A stretch of DNA of 15,874 nucleotides from Dehalococcoidia bacterium (GTDB taxonomy: Bacteria; Chloroflexota; Dehalococcoidia; UBA2979), in NCBI GenBank assembly GCA_023228765.1, contig JALOAM010000062.1:1-15874 (forward strand), written 5' to 3'. The notes beneath the pieces were generated by a model. That model worked only from the letters and a program-made list of their open reading frames with translations, did no database searches and had not been told where the DNA came from. Position 1 is the first letter of the stretch. Each line of letters starts with the position of its first letter. This document shows, piece after piece, positions 1 to 6,972 of the stretch. A program made the position numbers and the translations under genes.

Positions 1-2
1 CC

Positions 3-707
3 GATACCCGCCACCGCTACTTCCGAGAGGTGCGCTGCTTCTTCAACTGGCTCGTCGACGCCGGGTACCTCGACCAGACCCCGTTCCGCGGCATGAAGAA
101 CATCCGGCTCCCGCAGCGCATTGTTCGCCCGTTCGCGACGGATCAGGTCGCGACGCTCCTCGCCGCGTGCGAAGACGGCCCGATCGGCGTCCGCGACCGG
201 GCTCTCCTGATGACCCTCCTCGATACCGGCGCGCGCTGCTCCGAGATCGTCCAGCTCGACCTCACCGACCTCGACCTGGAGCACGGGCGTCTGCGCATCC
301 GCTTCGGCAAGGGCAACAAGCAGCGCGTCGTCCCCTTCGCCGCCACCTGCCGCGCCTCGCTTGAGACCTACCTCGCGGTCCGTGGCGACACCCCGGGCTC
401 GCTCTTTCTCGCCTCGAACGGACACGGCGCGCTGATGCCCGGCGTCGCGCTGAGGCCCAACGGTCTCAAGCACATGCTGCGACGGCTCGGACGGAAGACG
501 GGGATCGAGAAGGTGCACGCTCACCGCTTTCGTCACACGTTCGCCACGTGGGCGATCGAGCACGATGCGCGCGAACTGGACGTGCAGTACCTCCTCGGTC
601 ACTCGTCGCCCGACATGGTGCGCCGCTACTCGTCGAGCTACCGCTCCGAGCAGGCCGCGACCCGGCACGTGAGGTTCTCTCCAGCCGACCAGATGCTAGG
701 CGTCTGA
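3..707 (+). CDS. Tyrosine recombinase/integrase (5' end cut by window)
   Basis: This is the catalytic part of a phage-type or XerC/D-like site-specific recombinase, which would integrate and excise the element through a 3'-phosphotyrosine intermediate. The frame is open to the window edge. Codons before the GTG at 30 read DTRHRYFRE, typical of the N-terminal core-binding domain, so the true start lies upstream. Counting from GTG 30, the active-site set is visible: Arg69 in GARCSEI, Lys94 or Lys97 in GKGNK, His165 and Arg168 in HRFRH, His191 in LGHSS, and nucleophile Tyr200 in VRRYSS. All catalytic positions are present, so the visible part looks functional. It converges on the large terminase gene with only 9 bases between the two stop codons and no hairpin there. 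Confidence 0.9.
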   Translation, partial: DTRHRYFREVRCFFNWLVDAGYLDQTPFRGMKNIRLPQRIVRPFATDQVATLLAACEDGPIGVRDRALLMTLLDTGARCSEIVQLDLTDLDLEHGRLRIRFGKGNKQRVVPFAATCRASLETYLAVRGDTPGSLFLASNGHGALMPGVALRPNGLKHMLRRLGRKTGIEKVHAHRFRHTFATWAIEHDARELDVQYLLGHSSPDMVRRYSSSYRSEQAATRHVRFSPADQMLGV

Positions 708-716
708 GCCCCCCAC

Positions 717-2390
717 TCACAGCCTCGAGGGGACGGCGAGAGCTTGCCACCACGGGGGCTCATGGCGTGACGTGCTCATCTGCTGCGCCAGCAAGAGCGC
801 CAGATCGGCATACACGGCGGCGTGATAGAAGTGATCCGGCCGTGCCCCTTCGTCGTACACACCTCGCGGGTTGCCGTTGGCGTCTGGGCGGAGCTGACGG
901 ACCGGCGCCTGCAGATGCGCGAAGAGTCCCGGGACGGAGGCTGCGTCCGCCGGGAACGTGATGTTCCCCTCCCGGACGTCAGCAGCCACCGCGTCCATCG
1001 CCGCTGTCCGGTCGACCTGCACCCGGTACCGGCGCTTGATGTCCGGTTCGTTGCCGTGGATGTAGAGCGGTGGCAGGCGGTCCTTGACGTAGTCCGCGAG
1101 GTAGACCCGTCCCGCCCAGCGGTGCTGGAATCGCTGCGCCGCGTGAAGCTCGGGATGGGCGTCGACCACGCAGCCCTCCACCCCGAAGCGCCGCATCAGC
1201 AGATCCAGGTCATCGAACCCGTCGACCTCAAGCGCCCCCACCAGGTAGCGCTCGGGCTCGGGCGTCCAGCGGTCAGAGGCCCATTCGATCCAGACGTGGA
1301 GCCGCGCGCCAACGTCCACTCCCATCCAACACCCCTGCACGCCCGCGACGTCTGCGAACGTGAAGGGGGCCAGGCAGCGACGCTGCAACTCCTCCAGCGA
1401 GAGCTGGCCGCCCCGGGGTGCATAGGGCAACCCGAGATGCTGGTTCCAGGCCTCGCGGGCGGTGGTCTCGTTCGAGGAGGTGAGGACGGCGGCGATCGCG
1501 TCCAGGTCCGCTGCTGGCCGGTAGAGCTGCCCGAGGTGGTAGGAGTGATGGCGGCCGTCCGGGTTGGTCGCGCGCCACTGACCAAGCGATTCTTCGACCC
1601 AGGCAGCGGCGATCAACGTCTCCAGTGATTCGCGGCAGCGGACGCACACGCGCAGATAACCGGCATCCCGCTGGAGGACATTCTTCTCCCAGTCGAGCGG
1701 CTGCCAGGTCCCGCACTCCGGGCAGCACAGGAAGTAGCGCCGCTGGTCGCCCGCCAGGTACTCCGGGTCGATGCCCGCTCCGGGGTAGGTCGGGGTCGAC
1801 AGCACGCGCACGAGCGGCGCCGTGGAGGAGTCGAGCCGGTGCCGCGCGAGCGCGAGTGTGCCCTCGGGCATCTCGTCGTACTCGTCGAGCACCAGCGTGT
1901 CGACCGGAACGGACTTCAGGCCCGAGCGCGAGCCAGCGGTCCGCCAGTACGTATAGCCGGGGCCGACGCGCCGCAGCCCGACCTTGTCCGGGTCGCGGGT
2001 CGAGCCGGACAACCGCACGCGGCCGGCGAGGTAGGGGCTCTGGTCGATGGCGGGGTTTACGCGCGCCTGCACGAAGTCGCCGACATTCTCACCACCGGGC
2101 TGGACGTAGAGCGACGTGCCCCGGCCCGCGCGTCCAGTGTCCGCCGTGTGGAGCGCGACGTTGATAGCCCACTCCGAGAGCCCCATCTGCGCCCCCTTCA
2201 TCACGACGACGTAGGGGCTCTCGTCGCGGTAGAGATCTCGCAGCGGGGCCGGGATCCGCATCGGCTGCTCACCGAAGCGGCGATGCGCCTCGCTCCACGC
2301 GAGGAGGTCCGTCGCCGCCGCTGATGACGATCCGATCCCGTGGGGGCGGTGTCGCTGGAGGAGGTCGGCGGCGCGGACGCGGCGGACCAT
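717..2390 (-). CDS. Phage terminase large subunit, GpA-like
   Basis: Packaging ATPase and nuclease (557 residues) that would pump DNA into a procapsid and cut it. Visible features, in order: a Walker A-like motif at residues 62-72 with Lys65 and Ser72 (VVVMKGAQMGLS); Walker B at 165-170 ending in Asp169-Glu170 (LVLDEYDEMP); a coupling-type STPT at 198-201; a probable zinc site with CCPEC at 222-226 and CVRC at 249-252; and an RNase H-like nuclease with acidic residues Asp359 (MGVDVG), Asp410 (VVDAHPE) and possibly Asp466. The length fits lambda GpA-type terminases. It is the last gene of the leftward operon. The usual portal gene does not follow it; the integrase does, on the opposite strand. 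The ATG at 2390 has no strong Shine-Dalgarno site, so the exact start is uncertain. Confidence 0.9.
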   Translation of the reverse strand: MVRRVRAADLLQRHRPHGIGSSSAAATDLLAWSEAHRRFGEQPMRIPAPLRDLYRDESPYVVVMKGAQMGLSEWAINVALHTADTGRAGRGTSLYVQPGGENVGDFVQARVNPAIDQSPYLAGRVRLSGSTRDPDKVGLRRVGPGYTYWRTAGSRSGLKSVPVDTLVLDEYDEMPEGTLALARHRLDSSTAPLVRVLSTPTYPGAGIDPEYLAGDQRRYFLCCPECGTWQPLDWEKNVLQRDAGYLRVCVRCRESLETLIAAAWVEESLGQWRATNPDGRHHSYHLGQLYRPAADLDAIAAVLTSSNETTAREAWNQHLGLPYAPRGGQLSLEELQRRCLAPFTFADVAGVQGCWMGVDVGARLHVWIEWASDRWTPEPERYLVGALEVDGFDDLDLLMRRFGVEGCVVDAHPELHAAQRFQHRWAGRVYLADYVKDRLPPLYIHGNEPDIKRRYRVQVDRTAAMDAVAADVREGNITFPADAASVPGLFAHLQAPVRQLRPDANGNPRGVYDEGARPDHFYHAAVYADLALLLAQQMSTSRHEPPWWQALAVPSRL

Positions 2391-2461
2391 CGCTCACCCG
2401 GCCCGGACGAGCCAGGCCCCCGCGACGGGGGCCTGCGGTCGAGGGCATGAGAGCTGCGGAT

Positions 2462-2788
2462 CTACGCGGCGGCGGTCGCGCCCTTCGGTTTGCGCTTCGC
2501 GGCGGTCAGCACCTTCGGCGGGGGGTCTGACTTCGAGGGTTCGTCCCCGGGCGCCTGTGTGGCGGCCCCGGCCACGCGCCAGAAGCGCCAGCCATTGCAA
2601 GCCACCCCACCCATCACCGCGCTCCCTGCCGCCGACGGGCTCGTGTACTCCGTCCCGTCGGTGAGGCGGTAGCGCAGCCTGCCGTCCTCGCCCGTGACCA
2701 CCTCCGCGCGGTGCTCTTCCTTCTTGTAAGTCGCGGCAAGCACCATGCCCGCCGTCATCTGCTTGCGCTGCGTTGCGTCGATCGTCAT
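2462..2788 (-). CDS. Small protein with RAMA/DUF4357-like domain
   Basis: A 108-residue protein. Residues 15-72 have the layout of RAMA, DUF4357 and DUF2924-type domains: a short strand pair, a DGTEYTSPSAAG stretch at 44-55, then a NGWRFWRV tail at 65-72. RAMA means restriction-enzyme adenine-methylase-associated and is predicted to recognise modified DNA. Assignment is by eye from this pattern. Residues 75-108 form a Pro/Lys/Ala-rich, probably disordered basic tail. It sits between the terminase and the ParB/methyltransferase gene in the same operon, which would fit a DNA-modification accessory role. The ATG at 2788 is chosen because AAGGAG lies 7 bases upstream. The frame could open 14 codons earlier (GTG 2830 or ATG 2827), but that start has no comparable site. 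Confidence 0.65.
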   Translation of the reverse strand: MTIDATQRKQMTAGMVLAATYKKEEHRAEVVTGEDGRLRYRLTDGTEYTSPSAAGSAVMGGVACNGWRFWRVAGAATQAPGDEPSKSDPPPKVLTAAKRKPKGATAAA

Positions 2789-2795
2789 CCGCCGT

Positions 2796-2801
2796 CTCCT
2801 T
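2796..2801 (-). promoter_or_regulatory. Shine-Dalgarno that fixes the RAMA-like gene start
   Basis: On the minus strand this reads AAGGAG, 7 bases before ATG 2788. It lies inside the longer version of the reading frame, so it favours the shorter 108-residue product. Confidence 0.65.
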
Positions 2802-2884
2802 CGCTCGGTCCGGTTGGTGGCGGACATCACTCACTCGGACGCCCGACGAAGTCAACGACGCACGGATCTGAGCGACGACGGCGG

Positions 2885-4198
2885 TCATGAGCCGGACTCC
2901 TTCACTGCCGTCAGTCCGGTGAACACCTCCCATCGCATCACCGCGACATCCACGAAGCGCGGTTCTTGGTCGATCGCGAAGCAGCGCCGACCGGTGCGCT
3001 CCGCGGCGATGATCTGCGTCCCTGACCCGCTGAACGGTTCCAGCACTACGTCGCCCGGGTCAGTGTGCGCCTCGATCGGGCGGATGAAGAGCTCGACCGG
3101 CTTCTGCGTCGGGTGGATCCCAAACTGCTCGCCCTGCTGCCCGACCTCCCACACGGTCGAGGAGCCGGACGGTGGCTTGCGCTCGGGCTGACCGCCGTTG
3201 CGCCAGCCGTAGAACGCCGGCTCGTGCTGCCACATGAAGTGGCTGCGGGTGAGCACCGCCCGTGACTTCACCCAGATCAGCTGCTGGTGCACAAACAGAC
3301 CCGCCTGCTTCCACGCCTCCTCGACGAGCGCCTGACGGCGGTGTGCGTGCCACTGGTAGACCGGGACGCGCTCAGTGCAGTGCGCGAGGGCGGCGCGCAG
3401 GAACGAGACGAAGAAGTCCACCGAGACCTCCGGGTCGTGGTACTCGTCCCAGTTCCGGTCCTTGGTCTTGCGGCCGCCGATCGCCTTTGAGCTGGGATGC
3501 TGCCCGCCCGTGTAGTCGACGAGGTACGGCGGGTCCGTGGCGAGGAGCGCGGCCCGCTCGCCCGCCATCAGTCGCTCGTAGGTCGCGGTCTGGGTGCTGT
3601 CGCCACACAGCAGGCGGTGGCGCCCGAGCACCCAGAGGTCACCCGGCTCCGTGCGCAGGGGCACGCGTTCGACATCGGCGAGTGCGGCGTCGATGTCGAA
3701 CTGCTCAAGCTGGTCGCGACGCACGTCCGCATCGAGGGAGGCGAGCAGGGTGTCGAGCTCACGCGTGTCGAACCCAGTGAGGGTGAGGTCGATGTCGTCC
3801 TGCTGGCCGAGATCCTTGAGAAGCTGCGCGAGCAACGTCTCGTCCCATTCGCCCGAGATCTTGTTGAGGGCGACGTTGAGGAGCTTCGCCTGCTCCTCGC
3901 CCAGGTCCACGAAGACCACGGGAACGGTCGCGAGGCCGACGCGGCGCGCAGCCAAGAGGCGCTGGTGTCCGCCGATCACGACCCGGTCGGCGCGACGGGC
4001 GATCAAGGGGTCCACCAGCCCGAAGGCGCGGATGCTGCGCGTGAGCGCGTCGAGTTCGGCCTCGCCGATCCGGCGGGGGTTGGCGGGGTCGGGGTACAGG
4101 CTCCCGATCGGGACGTGCTCGATCCGGATCCGGGTCGAGTGCGGCTTCCTGTCCGCGGTCTTCGGGTCCACAGTGCGCTCGTTGAGTCTCGTGGTCAT
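2885..4198 (-). CDS. ParB-like domain fused to beta-class DNA methyltransferase
   Basis: A 437-residue fusion. Residues about 25-115 are a ParB/Srx-type nuclease-like domain, with the PxxxLxPxxxNPR opening (30-42) and the signature GGHQR at 76-80. Residues about 186-430 are a DNA methyltransferase. The catalytic DPPY is at 222-225, and the AdoMet-binding FSGSG at 389-393 follows a HPTQKP at 362-367. DPPY before FxGxG is the beta-class order, and DPPY indicates N6-adenine or N4-cytosine methylation. Such fusions are common in phages and mobile elements, where they protect or mark element DNA. No restriction endonuclease gene is adjacent. The start is supported by AAGGAGG 6 bases upstream (4205-4211). 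The ATG overlaps the previous stop as TGATG, implying translational coupling. Confidence 0.9.
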   Translation of the reverse strand: MTTRLNERTVDPKTADRKPHSTRIRIEHVPIGSLYPDPANPRRIGEAELDALTRSIRAFGLVDPLIARRADRVVIGGHQRLLAARRVGLATVPVVFVDLGEEQAKLLNVALNKISGEWDETLLAQLLKDLGQQDDIDLTLTGFDTRELDTLLASLDADVRRDQLEQFDIDAALADVERVPLRTEPGDLWVLGRHRLLCGDSTQTATYERLMAGERAALLATDPPYLVDYTGGQHPSSKAIGGRKTKDRNWDEYHDPEVSVDFFVSFLRAALAHCTERVPVYQWHAHRRQALVEEAWKQAGLFVHQQLIWVKSRAVLTRSHFMWQHEPAFYGWRNGGQPERKPPSGSSTVWEVGQQGEQFGIHPTQKPVELFIRPIEAHTDPGDVVLEPFSGSGTQIIAAERTGRRCFAIDQEPRFVDVAVMRWEVFTGLTAVKESGS

Positions 4199-4776
4199 CA
4201 GCTGCCTCCTTCGGCGATCGCGCGGAGGTGCTCGTCCGCCAGGCGGTCGACGACCTCGACGAAGCGCTCGGTGCGCATCGCCGGGTCCGGAAGTTCGTTC
4301 AGGTCGAGGAAGGCGGGCACGAGCTGGAACGTCAGCCGGTTCCAGATCTCGACGGCCGCGCCCTGGCGGTCGCGTTGCTCCGTCCCGGCGCGGCGCTCCA
4401 TCTCAGCCCCGGCCTGCCCGGCCCGGGCGATCGCAGCGATTGAGGCGCGACCCAGTCCCTCGGGGTCACGCAGCCGAGCGTCGGCCGCACGGGCCGCGAG
4501 CGTTTGAAAGACGCGACCGAGCTGTGCGTGGCGCTCACCCTGGGCGGCGAGTGTCTCGACGGCGCGCTCGTGGCGACGGGCGGCCGACTCCGCCTCGACC
4601 TCGAGGACGCGCCTCGTCCAGTCGAACTCCGAGCTGTACCGCTTGAGCGTGCCGAGCGAGACGCGGACGCCGGCGCTGACGATGAGCGCATGCAGGCGCT
4701 CCAGCGAGCGGTCCGGCCCCAGTTCGCTGTAGAGCAGGAACAGCAGTCCTTCGCGAGACTTCGCACTCGACGTCAT
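4198..4776 (-). CDS. Putative terminase small subunit-like HTH protein
   Basis: A 192-residue protein. Residues about 20-55 look like a helix-turn-helix: the stretch around VSLGTLKRYSSEFDW resembles the DNA-binding head of phage small terminases and related phage regulators. The middle (55-130) is strongly helical, rich in Ala, Glu and Arg, and could form a coiled coil or oligomerisation stalk. The C-terminal part (145-190) is unfamiliar. Position in an operon with a large terminase supports a packaging-initiation role, but a small subunit normally lies directly next to the large one and here two genes intervene. A transcription regulator is the main alternative. The start is very well supported: AAGGGAGGTG at 4781-4790 lies 4 bases from the ATG. 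Confidence 0.5.
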   Translation of the reverse strand: MTSSAKSREGLLFLLYSELGPDRSLERLHALIVSAGVRVSLGTLKRYSSEFDWTRRVLEVEAESAARRHERAVETLAAQGERHAQLGRVFQTLAARAADARLRDPEGLGRASIAAIARAGQAGAEMERRAGTEQRDRQGAAVEIWNRLTFQLVPAFLDLNELPDPAMRTERFVEVVDRLADEHLRAIAEGGS

Positions 4777-4851
4777 CGGACACCTCCCTTCATGAGATGC
4801 CCCGACGCTAGAGCCGCTCGCTGCCCGATCCAGCGTGCACGCTTGAGATGG

Positions 4852-5607
4852 TCAGCGACTTTGCTCGCTGGCCCGGCGGAGCGCGGTGCGGACGACCTTG
4901 GCCGTGAGGACGCCGTCTGGCTTCCACCGTCGGTAGAGACGCGCCGCCTCGGCGTCCTCCGTGATGAACTCGATGGAGACACCTGCGGATCGCCGCGCGG
5001 CAACGTAGCTGACGAAGTCGCGGCGGGTGGTAGTCGGTGCGCGGGTGCCCTGCTGGCGCGGTGCCTGGACATCCACGCCGTGGCGACGCTGCACGGCCAG
5101 CGCGAGGCCGGCGGACGCACGCGCGACGCGGAGCGGCACCCCGCCGGGCATCGCGAGGTCCATGCGCCACGGACTGGCGGAGGGGTCTCGCGGCGGGACG
5201 AGTGACGGCGCGAACGGCCGCATCCACTCGGCCAGTCCCGGCTCGATGAGGAGGCCGGCAGCGAGTGCTCGGTGCCACTCGTCGTCCAACTGTCCGACGG
5301 CAGCTAATGCAGTCCTGACGAGGTCTTCGACGCGCGGACGGAGGAAGTCCACGGAGTCTCGCATCCCCGACGGAGCGCCGACGAGTTCGCCATCCGCGAT
5401 CACCGGCTCGCTCAGGTCGAGGACGGCGCAGAGCATTCCGCGATACGTGCGTCCCGCTTGCCACCACAGGTGGGGTTGTTCCTCGTACTCAAGGAGCACG
5501 CGCCCGAACGCCGGGGCCTGCGCGACGAGCGCATCACGCACGAAGAGGCCCTCGACGCGCCAGAGGCCCCAGTCCGGGTGCGCCCTGCAGAGAACGAAGT
5601 AGCTCAT
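4852..5607 (-). CDS. Protein of unknown function, first gene of the element operon
   Basis: I do not recognise this 251-residue protein. It has no signal peptide and no membrane segment. The N-terminal 60 residues are rich in Trp, Tyr and Phe (WGLWRVEG, HLWWQAGRTY). A Pro-rich stretch near 133-145 separates this from the rest. The last 45 residues are basic and helical and could bind DNA, with a Lys/Arg-rich end after LYRRWKPDG. It is the gene nearest the attachment site and starts the leftward operon, 75 bases ahead of the small-terminase-like gene. No good Shine-Dalgarno is visible before ATG 5607, so the start is tentative. An early regulator or excision-related protein would suit the position, but nothing in the sequence proves it. 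Confidence 0.6.
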   Translation of the reverse strand: MSYFVLCRAHPDWGLWRVEGLFVRDALVAQAPAFGRVLLEYEEQPHLWWQAGRTYRGMLCAVLDLSEPVIADGELVGAPSGMRDSVDFLRPRVEDLVRTALAAVGQLDDEWHRALAAGLLIEPGLAEWMRPFAPSLVPPRDPSASPWRMDLAMPGGVPLRVARASAGLALAVQRRHGVDVQAPRQQGTRAPTTTRRDFVSYVAARRSAGVSIEFITEDAEAARLYRRWKPDGVLTAKVVRTALRRASEQSR

Positions 5608-5807
5608 CCTGCACTCGGCGGGTGTGCGATTCGAGCGTAGCCCGGTCAGATGGCGTGAGATCGCCGTCCCACCGATCAGCCCAGACGAGACCGAAGGGGG
5701 TACTCATGGGGCGGAGCGTCCTGAGGGGAGAACCGGAGTCTACCGCACGCTCATGCGGCCTCGGTCATCCTAGTGGCACGCAGCGTCTGAGCGAATGTGT
5801 CGGTCTC
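5608..5807. other. Gene-free stretch at the element edge
   Basis: About 200 bases upstream of the leftward operon. I see no convincing gene here. A plus-strand frame starts at an ATG near 5706 after an AAGGGGG, but it runs through the tRNA fragment and has no recognisable content. The operon promoter should lie here on the minus strand, but I could not pick a clear -35/-10 pair. Confidence 0.4.
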
Positions 5808-5863
5808 GGTCGCAGTTTGGTCGCAGTCGTGATTCTGGGATGCGACCACGGCGCGGTCGCATC
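5808..5863. repeat. GGTCGCA repeat cluster with perfect 9-bp inverted repeat
   Basis: GGTCGCAG occurs at 5808-5815 and again at 5819-5826, exactly 11 bases apart, about one helical turn. GATGCGACC at 5839-5847 and GGTCGCATC at 5855-5863 then form a perfect 9-bp inverted repeat with a 7-base spacer. Four copies of GGTCGCA within 54 bases, directly beside the att fragment, look like arm-type binding sites for an integrase or excisionase. An operator for the adjacent leftward operon is the alternative. There is no U-tract, so it is not an ordinary terminator. Confidence 0.6.
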
Positions 5864-5870
5864 ACGTACT

Positions 5871-5922
5871 AGAATGCTTCCCAAGCAAAGGGTCGCGGGT
5901 TCGAATCCCGTCCCCCGCTCCA
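5871..5922 (+). other. 3' fragment of tRNA-Gly(CCC), probable att site
   Basis: The sequence matches the 3' part of a glycine tRNA. Anticodon loop TTCCCAA is at 5878-5884 with anticodon CCC at 5880-5882, the T arm is GCGGG-TTCGAAT-CCCGT at 5895-5911, the acceptor 3' strand CCCCCGC is at 5912-5918, the discriminator is T at 5919, and an encoded CCA is at 5920-5922. The D arm and 5' acceptor strand GCGGGGG are missing upstream. The 5' side of the anticodon stem reads AATGC where TTTGC would pair with GCAAA. It is therefore a fragment, as expected at the attachment site distal to the intact tRNA. A less likely reading is a tRNA gene decayed by small deletions. Confidence 0.8.
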
Positions 5923-5950
5923 CTCCACCATGGTCGCGTAGGCAAACGTG

Positions 5951-5972
5951 AAGCCCGCCTGGCGGCGGGCTT
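5951..5972 (+). terminator. Hairpin terminator downstream of the tRNA fragment
   Basis: AAGCCCGCC at 5951-5959 and GGCGGGCTT at 5964-5972 form a perfect 9-bp stem with loop TGGC, followed by the T-rich GTTCGTGTT. It begins 28 bases after the CCA end, so it probably terminated the original tRNA-Gly gene. It may also serve the end of the crotonase gene on the other strand. Confidence 0.7.
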
Positions 5973-6063
5973 GTTCGTGTTCCCAGGTGAGAGCGTCGGC
6001 TCCGTGAGCCACGCCTGACATCTTCGAGCATCCTGCCGTCCTCGACCTCGGCATCCGCGCGCC

Positions 6064-6873
6064 CTACTGGCCCGTGAACTGCGGCGGCCGCCCCTCGAGG
6101 AAGGCGCGACGGGCCTCCTTGCCATCCTGGCTCCCAAAGGCGCGGCCGATGCTGAGGAGCTCGTAGCGCATGTGCCCCTCCATGTCCGCGAGCTGGGCTG
6201 CGTGGCGGACGACGCGCTTGGAGAGGCGCGCGGTGATCGGGGAGAGCTTCGTCAGGCTGTCGCAGTACTCATCGAAGCGCGCGGCGAACGCCTCGTCGTC
6301 CACGACCTCGCCAACCATGCCGAGCCGGTGCGCCTCCTCCGCGCTGACCGTGCGGTTCTCGAGGAGGAAGCGGAGCGCCTGCTCGTAGCCCATCGCCTGC
6401 AGGAGCGTCCACGAGAGGCCTCCGTCCGGAGAGCCGCCGATGCGCGGGTAGCCCGCAATGAGGCGAGCCCTCCGCGACATGATCTTGAGGTCGCACGCCA
6501 TGGCAAGGCCGAGCCCGGCCCCGACCGCGACACCGTTGATGCCGGCGACGATCGGCTTGTCGCACTCCTGCCGCAGCACCATCGGGAAGCGGCTCACCCA
6601 TCCGAGCTCGTCCAGGTACTCGTCCTGCGGGTTCATGCGCGTGTACGACTCGTCCGTCGCATCGGGTGTGAGGTCCAGGCCGGAGCAGAAGGCATCCTCG
6701 GTACCCGTGATGCCGATGACCCAGACGTCCTCCTCGTGCGCCGCCTCGGACACGGCATGCACGATGGCCCATGCGAGTTCCCGTGAGAGCGCGTTCTTCT
6801 TCTCCGGGCGAGTGAGGCGGATCACCCGCACGTGACCTCGGTTCTCGATGCTCAGCACGTCTGACACGGTCAT
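6064..6873 (-). CDS. Enoyl-CoA hydratase/isomerase family protein (crotonase fold)
   Basis: A 269-residue acyl-CoA enzyme of normal family length. The oxyanion-hole segments are clear: CSGLDL at 63-68 and NGVAVGAGLGLAMACDL at 113-129. By hand alignment, the two glutamates of classic enoyl-CoA hydratases are replaced, with Arg144 (YPRIGG) and Arg168 (ALRFL) at those positions. Asp150 in GSPDGGLSW sits where PaaG-type isomerases carry a catalytic Asp. This favours an isomerase or another crotonase reaction over simple hydration. The C-terminal GKEARRAFLEGRPPQF is typical of the family. GAGGAG abuts ATG 6873 with no spacing, so GTG 6867, 6 bases from that site, may be the true start (two codons shorter). 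Confidence 0.85.
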   Translation of the reverse strand: MTVSDVLSIENRGHVRVIRLTRPEKKNALSRELAWAIVHAVSEAAHEEDVWVIGITGTEDAFCSGLDLTPDATDESYTRMNPQDEYLDELGWVSRFPMVLRQECDKPIVAGINGVAVGAGLGLAMACDLKIMSRRARLIAGYPRIGGSPDGGLSWTLLQAMGYEQALRFLLENRTVSAEEAHRLGMVGEVVDDEAFAARFDEYCDSLTKLSPITARLSKRVVRHAAQLADMEGHMRYELLSIGRAFGSQDGKEARRAFLEGRPPQFTGQ

Positions 6874-6879
6874 CTCCTC
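6874..6879 (-). promoter_or_regulatory. Shine-Dalgarno suggesting a GTG start for the crotonase gene
   Basis: On the minus strand this reads GAGGAG and directly touches ATG 6873, which is too close for normal initiation. The in-frame GTG at 6867 lies 6 bases away, an ideal distance. Confidence 0.5.
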
Positions 6880-6972
6880 TGTTTGGCCTCACCGGTACCC
6901 GCCGGGTGGCACGGCGAGACGCGAACGCTACACGATCCCGTACTCGATACTCGATGGACCGGGACGCCGGCC

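Larger units (their letters stand above)
1..5922. mobile_element. Right end of an integrated phage-related element
   Basis: This stretch carries a tyrosine recombinase, a large terminase, a small-terminase-like protein and a ParB/methyltransferase fusion, and it stops at a 3' tRNA-Gly fragment at 5871-5922. Tyrosine recombinases commonly integrate into the 3' half of tRNA genes, so this fragment is the probable right attachment site. Genes beyond it are metabolic. The left end lies outside the window. No structural phage genes (portal, capsid, tail) are visible here, so the element could be a prophage with those genes further left, a decayed prophage, or a packaging-dependent satellite. The integrase lies about 5 kb from this att site, which is farther than in most tRNA-integrated islands. 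Confidence 0.75.

Noticed and set aside
3497..4646. Long plus-strand ORFs opposite the methyltransferase and small-terminase-like genes
   Set aside because: The minus-strand genes have motifs, coupled starts and strong Shine-Dalgarno sites. The plus frames are their mirror images.
5853..5922. A complete tRNA gene
   Set aside because: GCGGTCG at 5853-5859 pairs poorly with CCCCCGC, there is no D arm, and the anticodon is about six bases too close to the 5' end.
5622..6137. Several ORFs across the tRNA fragment, including ones with RTRDPLLGK or GRDSNPRPFAWE ends
   Set aside because: These peptides are the familiar antisense or sense translation of tRNA 3' ends. They have no other gene-like content.
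6942..6955. Tandem ACTCGAT repeat before the crotonase gene
   Set aside because: Only two 7-base copies and no associated promoter element; it could easily be chance.
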